Source: Butyrivibrio sp. (GTDB taxonomy: Bacteria; Bacillota; Clostridia; Lachnospirales; Lachnospiraceae). From it: a stretch of DNA of 64,000 bases. This document shows, piece by piece, positions 1-8,622 of this stretch. The DNA lies in NCBI GenBank assembly GCA_015056565.1, contig SVGB01000008.1, forward strand, positions 1 to 64,000, read 5' to 3'. Position numbers and translations under genes: made by a program. The notes beneath the pieces were generated by a model, which had not been told where the DNA came from, did no database searches, and saw nothing but the letters and a program-made list of their open reading frames with translations. Within the stretch, counting starts at the first letter, position 1, and each line of letters starts with the position of its first letter.

Positions 1-71
1 TCGAACCCTTGTGGCGTTGCCGCCAAACGGTTTTCAAGACCGCCTCGTTATGACCGCTTCGATATCGCTCC
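1..71 (-). tRNA. tRNA-Ser (UGA), 3' end cut by window edge
   Basis: Read on the minus strand the segment starts GGAGCGA at position 71. It shows a D arm, an anticodon stem with loop CTTGAAA (anticodon TGA), a long variable arm made of GGCG/CGCC pairing, and a T-loop GGGTTCGA that runs into the window edge. The long variable arm marks a class II tRNA, and with anticodon UGA this is tRNA-Ser. The last part of the acceptor stem lies outside the window. Confidence 0.93.
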
Positions 72-135
72 GAGTTAACTTATCGCTATGTAAATAAGTT
101 TTCTGTGCATCTGCATCTCGCGCAGCGCAAGATTT

Positions 136-164
136 ATATTAACAAAGCGCGAGCCTCATGTCAA
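136..164 (-). promoter_or_regulatory. sigma-A type promoter of the tRNA-Ser gene
   Basis: On the minus strand TTGACA (159-164) is separated by exactly 17 bp from TAATAT (136-141). Transcription would start near 129, about 58 nt before the tRNA 5' end. The 17-bp spacer holds the right half (GCGCGAG) of a 7-bp inverted repeat with 118-124. Between this promoter and the upstream glycosyltransferase gene only AT-rich sequence is seen. Confidence 0.8.
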
Positions 165-221
165 GCAAGTTTTTTAACTTTTTTAATTAATTATTAAACC
201 GTAAATCAAATTTTCAAAATA

Positions 222-1283
222 TCACCCAGAAATCTCGTCATAATAGCTTAAAAGCTGGCTTGTTATGTTTTCTATAGAATACTTTTCCAAAGCCTTCTTT
301 TTGCCGTTACCAGAAAGTTTATCGGCAAGATCTTTATCTTTCATTACTCTTTCGATAGCTTTTTTAAGTGCAAAAGCATCCTTTGGCGGAACCAAAAGTC
401 CATCTGCCTCATCATCTACAATATCAGGAATACCTCCTACATTACTTGCCACAACGCAGCATCCATGCAGCATTCCCTCAACTACAGACAATCCAAAGCC
501 CTCAAAGTACGATGGAACAGCCATGATCCCGCACTCATCCAGGTACTTATCCTTATCCGCACCAGACACCCAGCCTATATGCTTTATAAAGGTGCTGTTT
601 TCTTCAATATCCTTAAGCAGGTCCGGTTCTTCAAAGATTCCGCCCACATAGAGCCTCACCCTGTCATTTTCCTTGTGCAGTTCTGAAACGGCAGCAATAA
701 GTTCTTTTACCCCCTTATCCCTGCATATCCTGCCAAGAAACAGGATCTTGTCCATATCTCCAGGCCCATGGTCTCCCTTATTGATTCCCTTTGTCACCAC
801 GCCATTTGGCAGCACATGGATCTTGTTTTTATCTGTAAGGGTACCAAAAAAATCTCTCCACTTGTCTGTCAGCACCAGCATTGAATCCGCCATGTCCAGA
901 ATATCCCTGACGTAGCGCTTTTTCTTTTCATCAAGCTCATTGCTGTAGTAATTCACAAAGTCGCCGCCGTGCTGATGCAAAAGAACCTTCTTCCCACGGC
1001 GCTTTGCGTACTTGATAAAAGATGACTTGCGCATGAAGCTTGAATCCGAAGAGCAGTTAACATGGACCACATCGTACCTGTCCACAACGCGCATAAACTT
1101 TATGAAAGCAAGCCCCGCTATCATCAGCTTTTTAAGCTTGCTTCCCTCTTTCATGGTGCCTATGTACTTAAGTTCAACCTTGTCCTGAAGTCCCGCCTCG
1201 TAGTAGCTATTCACCAGCGCGGATATTCCGCCGTGAACCCCTCTGTCAGGGCCTATCATCAGGACTTTGATCCTGTCACTCAT
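222..1283 (-). CDS. glycosyltransferase family 4 (GT-B fold)
   Basis: A 353-residue retaining glycosyltransferase of the GT4 type. The N-terminal half begins with a beta strand and a glycine-rich acceptor loop (DRGVHGGIS, residues 12-20). The C-terminal half has the donor-binding features of the family: KILFLGRICRDKG near 180-190 and the E-x7-E type motif EGFGLSVVEG near 263-272. It probably transfers a sugar from a nucleotide-sugar donor to a lipid-linked or surface glycan at the cytoplasmic face. It lies 53 bp downstream of the IspD-like gene on the same strand and ends a co-directional run from tsaE. Sugar and acceptor cannot be read from sequence. Confidence 0.85.
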   Translation of the reverse strand: MSDRIKVLMIGPDRGVHGGISALVNSYYEAGLQDKVELKYIGTMKEGSKLKKLMIAGLAFIKFMRVVDRYDVVHVNCSSDSSFMRKSSFIKYAKRRGKKVLLHQHGGDFVNYYSNELDEKKKRYVRDILDMADSMLVLTDKWRDFFGTLTDKNKIHVLPNGVVTKGINKGDHGPGDMDKILFLGRICRDKGVKELIAAVSELHKENDRVRLYVGGIFEEPDLLKDIEENSTFIKHIGWVSGADKDKYLDECGIMAVPSYFEGFGLSVVEGMLHGCCVVASNVGGIPDIVDDEADGLLVPPKDAFALKKAIERVMKDKDLADKLSGNGKKKALEKYSIENITSQLLSYYDEISG

Positions 1284-1336
1284 ATTGTCTTGGGGAAAAG
1301 AGCCCCATCCTCACTGATATTTTTTGTAATCCCGCA

Positions 1337-2044
1337 TCACTTGCGGTTAAGTATAGCCTCTGCCACCGCGATGTCTTCGGGAGTCGTGATCTTGATGTTA
1401 TCGTAGGAGCCTTCAATTAGCTTTACCTTGGTGTCAGTGTAGTACTCAACAACCATGGCGTCGTCAGTGATGTTGATGCCCTTTGCCATCAGATCGCCCT
1501 CCTCCCTGTCCAGACGCTGATACAGCTCCAGTATCATCTTATAAGAGAAGCACTGTGGGGTCTGGATGGTCCACATAAGGTTCCTGTCTGGTGTCTGAGC
1601 CGCAAAGCCCTTTTCGTCTGCAATCTTGATTGTATCCTTGCTTGGCATACCAACAACGCAGGCCTTGTACTCTTTTACAGCTGAAAAAGCTCTCATGATG
1701 ATGTCACGATTCACAAAAGGCCTTGCTCCGTCATGGATAAAGGCATACTCACAGCTTGGGTCCGCAGCCTGAAGTCCCAAGCGCACGCTGTGATATCTTG
1801 CAAGTCCGCCTTCAACAACAGCTGTGACCTTGTCAAAACCGTACTTTTCTACGATCTCTTTTTTCACATAATCCACGTCGCCTCTTGAAACCACAAGGAC
1901 AATGTCATCTATGATACTCTCTTCAAAAGCCTTTAAAGAGTAGTAAATAAGAGGCTTTCCGCCGATCTCCATGTACTGTTTTTTTACATCAGAATTCATC
2001 CTGCTGCCTGAGCCAGCAGCTAAAACTATCGCAACCGTTTTCAT
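1337..2044 (-). CDS. ispD: IspD-like cytidylyltransferase (MEP cytidylyltransferase)
   Basis: A 235-residue member of the IspD/TarI family, which activates an alditol phosphate with CTP. In the MEP isoprenoid pathway the product is CDP-methylerythritol. Visible family features are the CTP loop LAAGSGSRMNSDVKKQY (residues 8-24), HDGARPFV near 104-111, a KDTIK segment near 137 and TPQCF followed by a TDDAMVVE segment near 190-200. Length is normal for the family. The alternative is a TarI-type ribitol-5-phosphate cytidylyltransferase for teichoic-acid-like polymers. The neighbouring GT4 gene makes that worth keeping open, but no TarJ-like reductase is nearby. Encoded 54 bp after tsaD. Confidence 0.8.
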   Translation of the reverse strand: MKTVAIVLAAGSGSRMNSDVKKQYMEIGGKPLIYYSLKAFEESIIDDIVLVVSRGDVDYVKKEIVEKYGFDKVTAVVEGGLARYHSVRLGLQAADPSCEYAFIHDGARPFVNRDIIMRAFSAVKEYKACVVGMPSKDTIKIADEKGFAAQTPDRNLMWTIQTPQCFSYKMILELYQRLDREEGDLMAKGINITDDAMVVEYYTDTKVKLIEGSYDNIKITTPEDIAVAEAILNRK

Positions 2045-2098
2045 TTATATGCCTCCATATTCGTGGACTCATGACCAGCCAGGGTCGTCAACACGATC

Positions 2099-3268
2099 TT
2101 ACGCCTTTCCCGCATGAAACCTGCGCTCGCGATCTCCGAGAGGGAGATTTGGTACAGCATTCATGTCGAGATCAAATCGCACGCCCTTTTTGTATTCATA
2201 GTAAGCTGCAGCGCCGATCATTGCTGCATTGTCAGTGCAAAGAACTGGTGACGGCCTGAAGAACTTAATGCCATTTGCTGCGCACTCTTTTTCCATGAGG
2301 GTCCGAAGGGCCGTGTTAGACGCAACGCCTCCTGCGATGGCCAGTTTGTCGTATCCGTACTCCTTGCAGGCTTTTATGGCGTGGCCCACAAGGACCTCCA
2401 CAACCGCCTTCTGGAAGGAAGCAGCAACGTCAGCCTGATCGAGCTCTTCGCCCTGCATCTTCGCCTGGTTGATGATATTAAGAACTGCGGACTTAAGTCC
2501 GGAAAAAGAAAAATCGTACTCCGCATCAGAAATCTTGGCCTGTGGGAAGGTGAAGGCATCGGGATTACCCTCTTTTGCCGCTGCATCGATCTTGGGTCCT
2601 CCCGGATAGCCAAGGCCGATAGCCCTTGCCACCTTGTCAAAAGCCTCTCCTGCAGCATCGTCCCTGGTCTGACCTATGATCTCATACTCGCCATAGTCCT
2701 TGACCACCACAAGATGCGAGTGTCCTCCGGACACCACAAGGCACACAAATGGCGGCTCAAGGTCCTTATTCTCAATAAAGTTGGCGCTGATGTGGCCCTC
2801 AATGTGATGGACTCCTATAAGTGGCTTGTTCTGGGCAAAAGAAATAGCCTTGGCCGCAGACACACCCACTAAAAGGGCACCTACAAGCCCGGGGCCATAG
2901 GTCACTGCCACAACATCTATATCCTCAAGGGTAACTCCTGCTTCTGAGAGAGCTGCCCTGATACATCCGTTTATCTTTTCAACGTGCTTTCTTGATGCAA
3001 TCTCAGGAACAACACCGCCGTAAACGGTGTGGAGCGCGATCTGGGATGAGATTATGTTTGAAAGAACTTCGCGGCCGTTTCTCACAACAGCTGCTGCCGT
3101 CTCATCGCAGGAGCTCTCGATTGCAAGGATTGTCACATCACCTTCAGAGCCAGAGCAGTCACTTCCGCCCGCAGGCTCTTTTGCCAGAGCACCCCCATCA
3201 CCCTTATCTTCGCCTTTTATTGACATGAATATCACGCCATCGTTTTCAACATTCTTATCTATCTTCAT
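2099..3268 (-). CDS. tsaD: tRNA N6-threonylcarbamoyladenosine transferase TsaD
   Basis: Transfers the threonylcarbamoyl group to A37 of ANN-decoding tRNAs together with TsaB and TsaE. The family start [11 protein letters not shown] is at residues 48-58, the metal-binding HxxxH is H155-IEG-H159, and [10 protein letters not shown] lies near the C terminus. At 389 residues it is about 45 longer than usual because of an N-terminal Gly/Ala/Ser/Asp-rich extension (residues 16-44) before the conserved core. The upstream start is kept because an AAAGGG sequence lies about 10 nt before it and the internal Met15 has no visible ribosome binding site. Its partners tsaE and tsaB-rimI lie 2.5-4 kb upstream on the same strand; TsaC is not in the window. 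Confidence 0.95.
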   Translation of the reverse strand: MKIDKNVENDGVIFMSIKGEDKGDGGALAKEPAGGSDCSGSEGDVTILAIESSCDETAAAVVRNGREVLSNIISSQIALHTVYGGVVPEIASRKHVEKINGCIRAALSEAGVTLEDIDVVAVTYGPGLVGALLVGVSAAKAISFAQNKPLIGVHHIEGHISANFIENKDLEPPFVCLVVSGGHSHLVVVKDYGEYEIIGQTRDDAAGEAFDKVARAIGLGYPGGPKIDAAAKEGNPDAFTFPQAKISDAEYDFSFSGLKSAVLNIINQAKMQGEELDQADVAASFQKAVVEVLVGHAIKACKEYGYDKLAIAGGVASNTALRTLMEKECAANGIKFFRPSPVLCTDNAAMIGAAAYYEYKKGVRFDLDMNAVPNLPLGDRERRFHAGKA

Positions 3269-3309
3269 TTACAAAACTACCCTTTATTTCTAAAAAACTC
3301 TTCCGAATT

Positions 3310-4206
3310 TCACCTTCTAAGTCCGCCGCCAAATTTCCTTAAGGCCTCAGCCTCTTTCTCGCGGTTTGCCCTGTTCTCTACAAGGAAATCGTAATCATCC
3401 TTGCTGGTAACCTGAAGGATTTCCTCATTGTCGGACACATCTCCCGGGTGGAACAGTATCTCCATGTCTGAGAGTCCCCTGTCTGCCAGGATATCAGCAG
3501 CGTGTGGAAGACACTCTTTTACATTTTCATAGAACATGTGGCCAGAGAGCATGACACCCATAAAGAGCTTGCGTTCCACGTTAAGCGACACAAGTGCGTC
3601 CCTGTACTTGCGCTCGTTTCTGGCTGCGAGAGCGTTCAGCACGCAGACCTTCACAAAATTGATGGGCTTAAGTCCCTTAAGTTTCCCGGATGCGCGCCTG
3701 TACACCTCAAGTTCTTCCTTTGGGAAACGTATATAGGAAACCTGCAGGTTATTCTTGCTGATAACGTCCATAACCGCATCAAACACAAGAGGGAGCATGT
3801 GGTAGTGCACATGGCCGTCGATCCTGTATTTACCGTCATTCATATAGGGCTTGCAGGCGAGGAGCTGAGCCTCAACCTCACGCCTTATGGCCTTGTAATA
3901 AAACCTTCTAAGCACCGGAACAAAGCCCACCAACAGGAGCTTGCCAAACCCGATACTAAAATTCCCCTCTTTGTCAGTAAGCCGAGAAGCCTTGGCTCCG
4001 GTTAAGGGCTTGCCTTCAACAAAGTTCAGGTGCACAGTTACAGCAAGGCTCTTTCTGATATCCTCAATTGCCTCCATGCACTCCTTTAAATAAGGGCTGT
4101 TTGACATGATACTTATGCCATTTAGCGCCCCGTTATAGTAGCAGTCTGCAATATGTCTGCTCTGGACCGGAAACAGTCCGTAATCGTCTGCATGATATTC
4201 AATCAT
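3310..4206 (-). CDS. YdjC/ChbG-like carbohydrate deacetylase
   Basis: A 298-residue protein with the YdjC/ChbG signature: HADDYG at residues 5-10 gives the metal-binding Asp and His, a VHLNFVEGKPLT segment follows near 58-69, and HVHYH near 128-132 adds further histidines. Family members remove N-acetyl groups from chito-oligosaccharides or related sugars. The start ATG overlaps the stop of the upstream 191-residue gene by 8 bp, so the two are translationally coupled. Downstream, tsaD starts 42 bp away. The substrate is not known; in this setting a cell-wall or surface-glycan acetyl group is a reasonable guess. Confidence 0.82.
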   Translation of the reverse strand: MIEYHADDYGLFPVQSRHIADCYYNGALNGISIMSNSPYLKECMEAIEDIRKSLAVTVHLNFVEGKPLTGAKASRLTDKEGNFSIGFGKLLLVGFVPVLRRFYYKAIRREVEAQLLACKPYMNDGKYRIDGHVHYHMLPLVFDAVMDVISKNNLQVSYIRFPKEELEVYRRASGKLKGLKPINFVKVCVLNALAARNERKYRDALVSLNVERKLFMGVMLSGHMFYENVKECLPHAADILADRGLSDMEILFHPGDVSDNEEILQVTSKDDYDFLVENRANREKEAEALRKFGGGLRR

Positions 4207-4774
4207 CGTTTTCGTCCTTTATTACCCAGCCCAGGATCTTCCAGTTGCCGGTTTCTTTTTCTCTTCTCATTATGAACTGATAATAGTTGGCTGTTGTGCC
4301 ATTTGAAGCATATCTAAGGTTGATGAGGCAGTCCACGTTGCACATCTTGCGGCCGTTTACTGACACCTCTTTTGGCTCCTTGGCCTGAACAACATAGGCT
4401 GAGATTGAGTAATCCCCTGCTCTTCTCTCCTTGACCTCATTTTTTATTGACTGGGCAAAAGAGCTGTTGCCAGCAAGAAGCTCTTCATCCATAAGCCCCT
4501 GAATAACTGCGATCATGGTATCTTCCTGCTCGTCAGAATACTGTTCTTTATAAAGAACCTGCATTGTCTTAGCGTAGAGCTCAACAACTTTTCTTGCGCT
4601 GGCTGGATAGTTCTTTTCAAGATTTGTGGTGGTGATCTCGTCAACCACAGAAATGTCGTAGGATTCCTCAGGTCCAACCTTCTTGCTTCGGGTGAATACC
4701 AGGTAAAGTCCCAGTACCACAATTGCCGCAAGGACCGTCATCACTATTGCTTTTATCACTGCCCCGTTTTTCAT
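4199..4774 (-). CDS. small membrane-anchored protein, unknown function (resembles DUF6715)
   Basis: A 191-residue protein with one N-terminal hydrophobic segment (about residues 8-26) followed by an extracytoplasmic domain. The domain has a helical part (about 50-110) and a beta-rich end with WKILGWVIKD (residues 175-184). This resembles the small membrane-anchored DUF6715 proteins of Lachnospiraceae, but that is from memory only. A clear ribosome binding site (GAGGGG) precedes the start. It overlaps the deacetylase gene by 8 bp, and rnz ends 54 bp upstream. No catalytic motif is visible. A role at the cell envelope is inferred only from its topology. Confidence 0.7.
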   Translation of the reverse strand: MKNGAVIKAIVMTVLAAIVVLGLYLVFTRSKKVGPEESYDISVVDEITTTNLEKNYPASARKVVELYAKTMQVLYKEQYSDEQEDTMIAVIQGLMDEELLAGNSSFAQSIKNEVKERRAGDYSISAYVVQAKEPKEVSVNGRKMCNVDCLINLRYASNGTTANYYQFIMRREKETGNWKILGWVIKDENDD

Positions 4775-4827
4775 ATCCCCTCTTTTCTTCTCCGCACTGG
4801 CGAAGATCTATTTATAAGAAAAACTGT

Positions 4828-5748
4828 CTAGTCCTCAAATCTCAGTTCCACGTTTCTGCCGTCTTTGGCAGCTATGGTGTTTGCAAAAATGCTCTTGGTC
4901 TCTGGCATGAACTCCTTGGGATTCACCAGTGACGGACTGTAGTGGGTAAGCCACATTTCTTTTACCCCTGCGTCCCTTGCAAGGCGGGCAGCCTCGTAGA
5001 AAGTCATGTGCTTGTTCTCTCTTGCCTTCTGCTGCTTGTCCTTTTCCCCGTACATGCCCTCGCAGATGAACAGGTCTGAATCCTTGGCGTTTCTCACTAT
5101 GCTGTCTGTTGGCCTTGTGTCGGTGCAGTAGGTGAGCTTGATGCCCTTTCTCTCTGCTCCAAGGACCATGTCCGGTGTGAGAACCCTGCCATCTTCAAGG
5201 GTTACAGTTTCACCCTTTTGCAGACTGTTCCAGTATCTTCTATCGATGCCTGCTGCCGTCGCTGCCTCCACATCAAACTTGCCCTGGCGCCTTAAACTCA
5301 TGCTATAGCCGTAGCATGGAATGTTATGGTTAACCTTGTAGGCTGTTACAGTGAAGAAGGGCATGCCCTCTATGTCAAAAGACATCTCGTCTTCCGTAAG
5401 TTCTTTATACAAGATCTCAAAAGGAAGCTCCGGAGCGATCACTCTAAGTGAGTTCACCACTCTCTCAAGGCCTCTTGGTCCCACCATAAGAAGCGGCTCC
5501 GTGCGCTCCGCGTTGCCCATGGTCAGCAGCATTCCGGGAAGTCCCGAGATATGATCTGCATGGTAGTGGGTGAAGCAGATAACGTCGATGGGCTTGGCAC
5601 TTAAGCCTTTCTTTTTCATGGCAATCTGTGTTGCCTCACCGCAGTCGATGAGGATGCACTTGCCGTTGTATCTCACATAAAGCGAAGTGAGAAATCTATT
5701 GGGAAGGGGCATCATTCCGCCGGTTCCCAGCAAACATACATCTATCAT
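4828..5748 (-). CDS. rnz: ribonuclease Z
   Basis: A 306-residue metallo-beta-lactamase-fold endonuclease that cleaves tRNA precursors at the 3' end. The zinc motif THYHADH is at residues 60-66, with GLPGMLLTMG just after it. Later metal ligands appear in TYCDTRPT near 210 and in LTHYSPS near 268. Length is typical of bacterial RNase Z. The start codon shares one base with the stop of tsaB-rimI (TAATG), so it is translationally coupled to a tRNA-modification gene, which gives a tRNA-maturation theme to the operon. Confidence 0.95.
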   Translation of the reverse strand: MIDVCLLGTGGMMPLPNRFLTSLYVRYNGKCILIDCGEATQIAMKKKGLSAKPIDVICFTHYHADHISGLPGMLLTMGNAERTEPLLMVGPRGLERVVNSLRVIAPELPFEILYKELTEDEMSFDIEGMPFFTVTAYKVNHNIPCYGYSMSLRRQGKFDVEAATAAGIDRRYWNSLQKGETVTLEDGRVLTPDMVLGAERKGIKLTYCTDTRPTDSIVRNAKDSDLFICEGMYGEKDKQQKARENKHMTFYEAARLARDAGVKEMWLTHYSPSLVNPKEFMPETKSIFANTIAAKDGRNVELRFED

Positions 5749-6992
5749 TAATCTTTCCTTTTCCAGTAAATTATAGCGTCGTCCTTGGGGTCATCGTAAA
5801 ATCCTGGCCTGTTGCCCTCGCTCTTAAAGCCAAGCTTCTCATAAAGAGCTATGGCAGGGGCATTTGATGCACGGACTTCCAAAGTATAGTCCCTGACACC
5901 TATTCCGTAGCCGCGCTCAATGAGCTGCCTTAGCATCTTGTAACCGCAGCCCTGGCGCCTTACATCGCCAGATACGGACACGTTGGTGATCTCGCCGTCT
6001 CCAGATATGTTCTGAAGACCGCACAGTCCCACGATCCTTCCTGCCATTTCAGCCACAAGGTAGACAGTGTCGTCCCTTGTCATGGCGTCAAGGAGCTGTT
6101 TACTGGTCCATGCCTCTTTTCCAAGGTTCACCTGCTCAAGCTTTGCTGCATCCTCAATGTCCTCAGCAGTCATCTGGCGGACACGGATCCTGCCAGGAGT
6201 GCTTCGGGATATGGCTTTCTGAGCCTTAGCTTTGCGGTTTGTCATATCGCCATCGCCGGCTGTTTCTTTTTCCTTGGCCTCACGCTCTGCCTGGGACAGG
6301 CGAAGGTAATCCGGAGCAAAGTCATCTGAAGGTACCATCTTGCCATCTCTTGCAAGAACTTCTGAAAGGGCGGCAACTGACGCTGCGCTCTGCCTTCCAA
6401 GATGAGCTGGTGCAACTGTAAATGGCACTGTAAGAAGGCTCTCAAGTTTGTCGTGATAGACGGGAATGCCGTCTCCTAAGAGGATCACAGGTTTTCCGAT
6501 CTCGTTCAGGCGTCCTGCAATATCTTCCACGGATGTTGCAAACTGCTGGTGGATAACCCGCATAACGAAAGCCTGTTCAAAGTTCTTTTCCTCAGTGGCC
6601 GCAGGCACAAAGGTGTAGATACCTGTATAAACCTGGCTGCGCCTTGCATCCATCATGGGGCAGATGATCTTCTCGTTGCCGTAGAGGTTGTAGGCAAGAC
6701 CGTCCACTGTGGGCACAGGAATTATAGGGCAGTCTATGGCAAGAGCCAGGCCCTTAGCCGTTGCGCTGCCTATGCGAAGTCCGGTAAAAGAGCCGGGACC
6801 AGCCGCCACTGCTATAGCATCCACGCTCTTCATATCAAGGTGTATCTTGTCCGTGATGTCCCTTAGCATAGGCATCAGGATCTCAGAGTGCGTGGTCTTA
6901 TATTGAATTGAAAACTGGGCTGTAAGGGTTCCACCGTCAAGAAGGGCAACGCTCCCTACAAGGCCCGAAGTGTCTATTGCAAGAATCTTCAT
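5748..6992 (-). CDS. fused TsaB-RimI protein
   Basis: A 414-residue fusion. Residues 1-235 are TsaB, the non-catalytic partner of TsaD in t6A synthesis: MKILAIDTSG start and AVAAGPGSFTGLRIG near 60-75. Residues about 265-414 are a GNAT N-acetyltransferase of the RimI type: the acetyl-CoA loop RRQGCGYKML near 346-355 and the C-terminal ASNAPAIALYEKLGF segment. RimI acetylates the N terminus of ribosomal protein S18. A charged linker rich in Lys, Glu and Arg (about 236-264) joins them. tsaB and rimI are often adjacent in bacteria, and the fusion keeps both halves at full length. AAGGAT precedes the start; tsaE ends 19 bp upstream. Confidence 0.93.
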   Translation of the reverse strand: MKILAIDTSGLVGSVALLDGGTLTAQFSIQYKTTHSEILMPMLRDITDKIHLDMKSVDAIAVAAGPGSFTGLRIGSATAKGLALAIDCPIIPVPTVDGLAYNLYGNEKIICPMMDARRSQVYTGIYTFVPAATEEKNFEQAFVMRVIHQQFATSVEDIAGRLNEIGKPVILLGDGIPVYHDKLESLLTVPFTVAPAHLGRQSAASVAALSEVLARDGKMVPSDDFAPDYLRLSQAEREAKEKETAGDGDMTNRKAKAQKAISRSTPGRIRVRQMTAEDIEDAAKLEQVNLGKEAWTSKQLLDAMTRDDTVYLVAEMAGRIVGLCGLQNISGDGEITNVSVSGDVRRQGCGYKMLRQLIERGYGIGVRDYTLEVRASNAPAIALYEKLGFKSEGNRPGFYDDPKDDAIIYWKRKD

Positions 6993-7011
6993 GTTTTATC
7001 CTTAAAATGTT

Positions 7012-7449
7012 TTAGTGCTTGGTCATGGTGATCAGTCTGTAGTCAAAGCCTTTTTCAAGGTTCTTTTCTATGACGATCTCGGTGTAATGCTCAGGAAGGA
7101 GCTCCTCTATGAGGTTTGCCCACTCAATAATGCATATGCCATTTCCAAAAAAGTAGTCCTCATAACCGATCTCATCCATTTCTGAGATGTCCCCGATCCT
7201 GTACACGTCAAAGTGATAGAAGGGGATCCTGCCCTCGTCATATACCTGAAGAATGGTAAAGGTTGGGCTGCTGACTGGTCCTGTGATGCCAAGTCCCGCT
7301 GCCACCCCCTGAGTCAGCACTGTTTTGCCAACTCCAAGATCTCCTATAAGTGTGAACACTGATCCGGGAGCTGCGCTTTCGCCGATTCGACGGCCGATCT
7401 CAAAGGTCTCTTCTCTAGAATTAGTCTCATGCTTTGTTATGATTTCCAT
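7012..7449 (-). CDS. tsaE: tRNA t6A ATPase TsaE
   Basis: A 145-residue P-loop ATPase needed for turnover of the TsaB-TsaD complex. The Walker A is GDLGVGKT (residues 36-43), the switch SSPTFTI lies near 60-66, and YHFDVYRI and IIEWANLI follow in the usual order. It is the first gene of the minus-strand run into tsaB-rimI and rnz. AAGGAG precedes the ATG. A possible promoter upstream is TTGTGG (7492-7497), 16 bp, TTATAT (7470-7475). Confidence 0.95.
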   Translation of the reverse strand: MEIITKHETNSREETFEIGRRIGESAAPGSVFTLIGDLGVGKTVLTQGVAAGLGITGPVSSPTFTILQVYDEGRIPFYHFDVYRIGDISEMDEIGYEDYFFGNGICIIEWANLIEELLPEHYTEIVIEKNLEKGFDYRLITMTKH

Positions 7450-7512
7450 AGAAACTCCTTGTTCTGCGCATATAACGCCATAATCATCTTACCACAACAT
7501 AGACCTACGGGC

Positions 7513-7540
7513 AAAAAATAAGCCCGCCATAGCGGCGGGC
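7513..7540 (-). terminator. intrinsic terminator after ribU
   Basis: On the minus strand a GCCCGCC/GGCGGGC stem (7522-7540) with a 5-nt loop is followed by TTATTTTTT (7512-7520). It lies 17 bp past the ribU stop and separates it from the tsaE promoter region. Confidence 0.9.
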
Positions 7541-7556
7541 CTAAAAGTCTTGATGA

Positions 7557-8336
7557 TCACTGCTGTGTTACTGCATCCTTGCGAACGCTCTGAACTCCAC
7601 CCTTGAGGATTGGACTGAGCTGTTTGTAAACAAGGAATGTAAGCGCACTGTCTGCAGCTCCCTTAAGAAGGTTAAATGGTGCAACTGCAAGAGCACAGAA
7701 TGTAAATACATTGCTGATAGCTGGATTGATCTCTGCACCGGCTGCAACAAAGAAATCAATATCAACGCCATAAGCTATTGCGTATGCAGGAAGCAGGAAG
7801 AATGCGTTTAAGGTCGATCCAACGATCATGATGCAGGCTGTTCCTACAAGGCAGCTGATAAGAGCTGACTTTCTGCTCTTTTTAAATCTGTAAATGATAG
7901 TTGCAGGAATGATGAATGCTGCGCCTACAACAAAGTTTGCAATCTCACCAACAAAGCCTGGTGTAGGTCCCTGGATAAGGATGTTAAGTGTGACCTTGAT
8001 GAACTCGATCATAATGCCAACCATTGGGCCTGCTGCGAATCCGCCGATAAGTGCCGGCATGTCGCTGAAATCAAACTTGTAGAATGATGGTGCAAATGGA
8101 AGAGGGAACTCAAACAACATAAGGACAAATGCGATTGCTGAAAAGACACCGATGATGGCGATCTTCCTTGTGCTGAACATAGGCTCTGAGGAACCTGTTT
8201 CCCTGATCTCTTTCTTCCTGGCAATTGTTTCTGCCACATAGCCAATGACAAATGCCAGGACTATGAGCAGGATAAGTGCCACAAAGTGGTAGGTACTGCT
8301 TGCGATTGTTTCCAGTGTTTTTTGTAAATTGTTCAT
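7557..8336 (-). CDS. ribU: ECF transporter S component, riboflavin type (RibU)
   Basis: A 259-residue integral membrane protein, the substrate-binding subunit of an energy-coupling-factor importer for riboflavin or FMN. After a first membrane helix (about residues 18-36) and a cytoplasmic linker comes the RibU core: IAIIGVFSAIAFVLMLF, then FYKFDFSDMPALIGGF and about five more helices. The FMN riboswitch directly upstream supports riboflavin as substrate. The start at 8336 is chosen because GAAGGAG immediately precedes it. A longer reading to 8393 would begin inside the riboswitch terminator hairpin. The ATPase and EcfT subunits are not in the window, as usual for group II ECF systems. Confidence 0.92.
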   Translation of the reverse strand: MNNLQKTLETIASSTYHFVALILLIVLAFVIGYVAETIARKKEIRETGSSEPMFSTRKIAIIGVFSAIAFVLMLFEFPLPFAPSFYKFDFSDMPALIGGFAAGPMVGIMIEFIKVTLNILIQGPTPGFVGEIANFVVGAAFIIPATIIYRFKKSRKSALISCLVGTACIMIVGSTLNAFFLLPAYAIAYGVDIDFFVAAGAEINPAISNVFTFCALAVAPFNLLKGAADSALTFLVYKQLSPILKGGVQSVRKDAVTQQ

Positions 8337-8362
8337 TTCTCCTTCTTTCCCTACGGGGGATG

Positions 8363-8391
8363 AAAAAAGCCTCAGGCAGAATACCTGGGGC
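8363..8391 (-). terminator. riboswitch-controlled terminator before ribU
   Basis: On the minus strand the stem GCCCCAGG/CCTGAGGC (8369-8391, one mismatch) is followed by six T (8363-8368). It lies between the FMN aptamer and the ribU ribosome binding site, the position of a transcription-attenuation platform. Ligand-bound aptamer would favour termination. Confidence 0.87.
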
Positions 8392-8401
8392 ACACAATGA
8401 A

Positions 8402-8483
8402 GTCATTCTTCACTAAACTCGAAAAAACCTCGTTAAGTGAAAATGACAGGCTCGCAGCGACTCGAAAATACCTCGCCTGCTGC
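8402..8483. repeat. two conserved-loop hairpins inside the ribU leader
   Basis: Hairpin A (8402-8447) has a stem of GTCATT, TTCACT and AAC blocks separated by a bulge and an A-A mismatch, with loop TCGAAAAAACCTC. Hairpin B (8454-8483) has a GCAGC/GCTGC stem and loop TCGAAAATACCTC. The loops match those of elements at 22495-22525 and 40144-40186 while the stems differ. They separate the FMN aptamer from its terminator by about 100 nt. Confidence 0.65.
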
Positions 8484-8492
8484 TCTGCACTT

Positions 8493-8604
8493 CTTCTCTC
8501 ATCCAGACTATACTGTCGGTCCTGGAATCTCACCAGATCAGCCACTTTGAAAAAAGCGGGTCGCGGACTCTACCGCCGGTTGGGAATCTAACCCTGCCCC
8601 GAAG
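8493..8604 (-). promoter_or_regulatory. FMN riboswitch (RFN element)
   Basis: The minus strand reads the RFN consensus blocks in order: TTCGGGGCAGGGT, GATTCCCAACCGGCGGT, AGTCCGCGACC, GGCTGATCTGGTGAGATTCC, AGGACCGACAGTATAGTC and TGGATGAGAGAAG. This aptamer binds FMN and controls riboflavin synthesis and uptake genes. Here it precedes ribU. Confidence 0.97.
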
Positions 8605-8622
8605 AATTTATTTTATGCACAT

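Noticed and set aside
1337..2044. Naming the cytidylyltransferase TarI (teichoic acid) rather than IspD
   Set aside because: No TarJ-like reductase or other teichoic acid gene is adjacent; kept as an alternative in the entry.
7557..8393. Longer ribU start at 8393
   Set aside because: That codon lies inside the riboswitch terminator, while the start at 8336 has a strong ribosome binding site.
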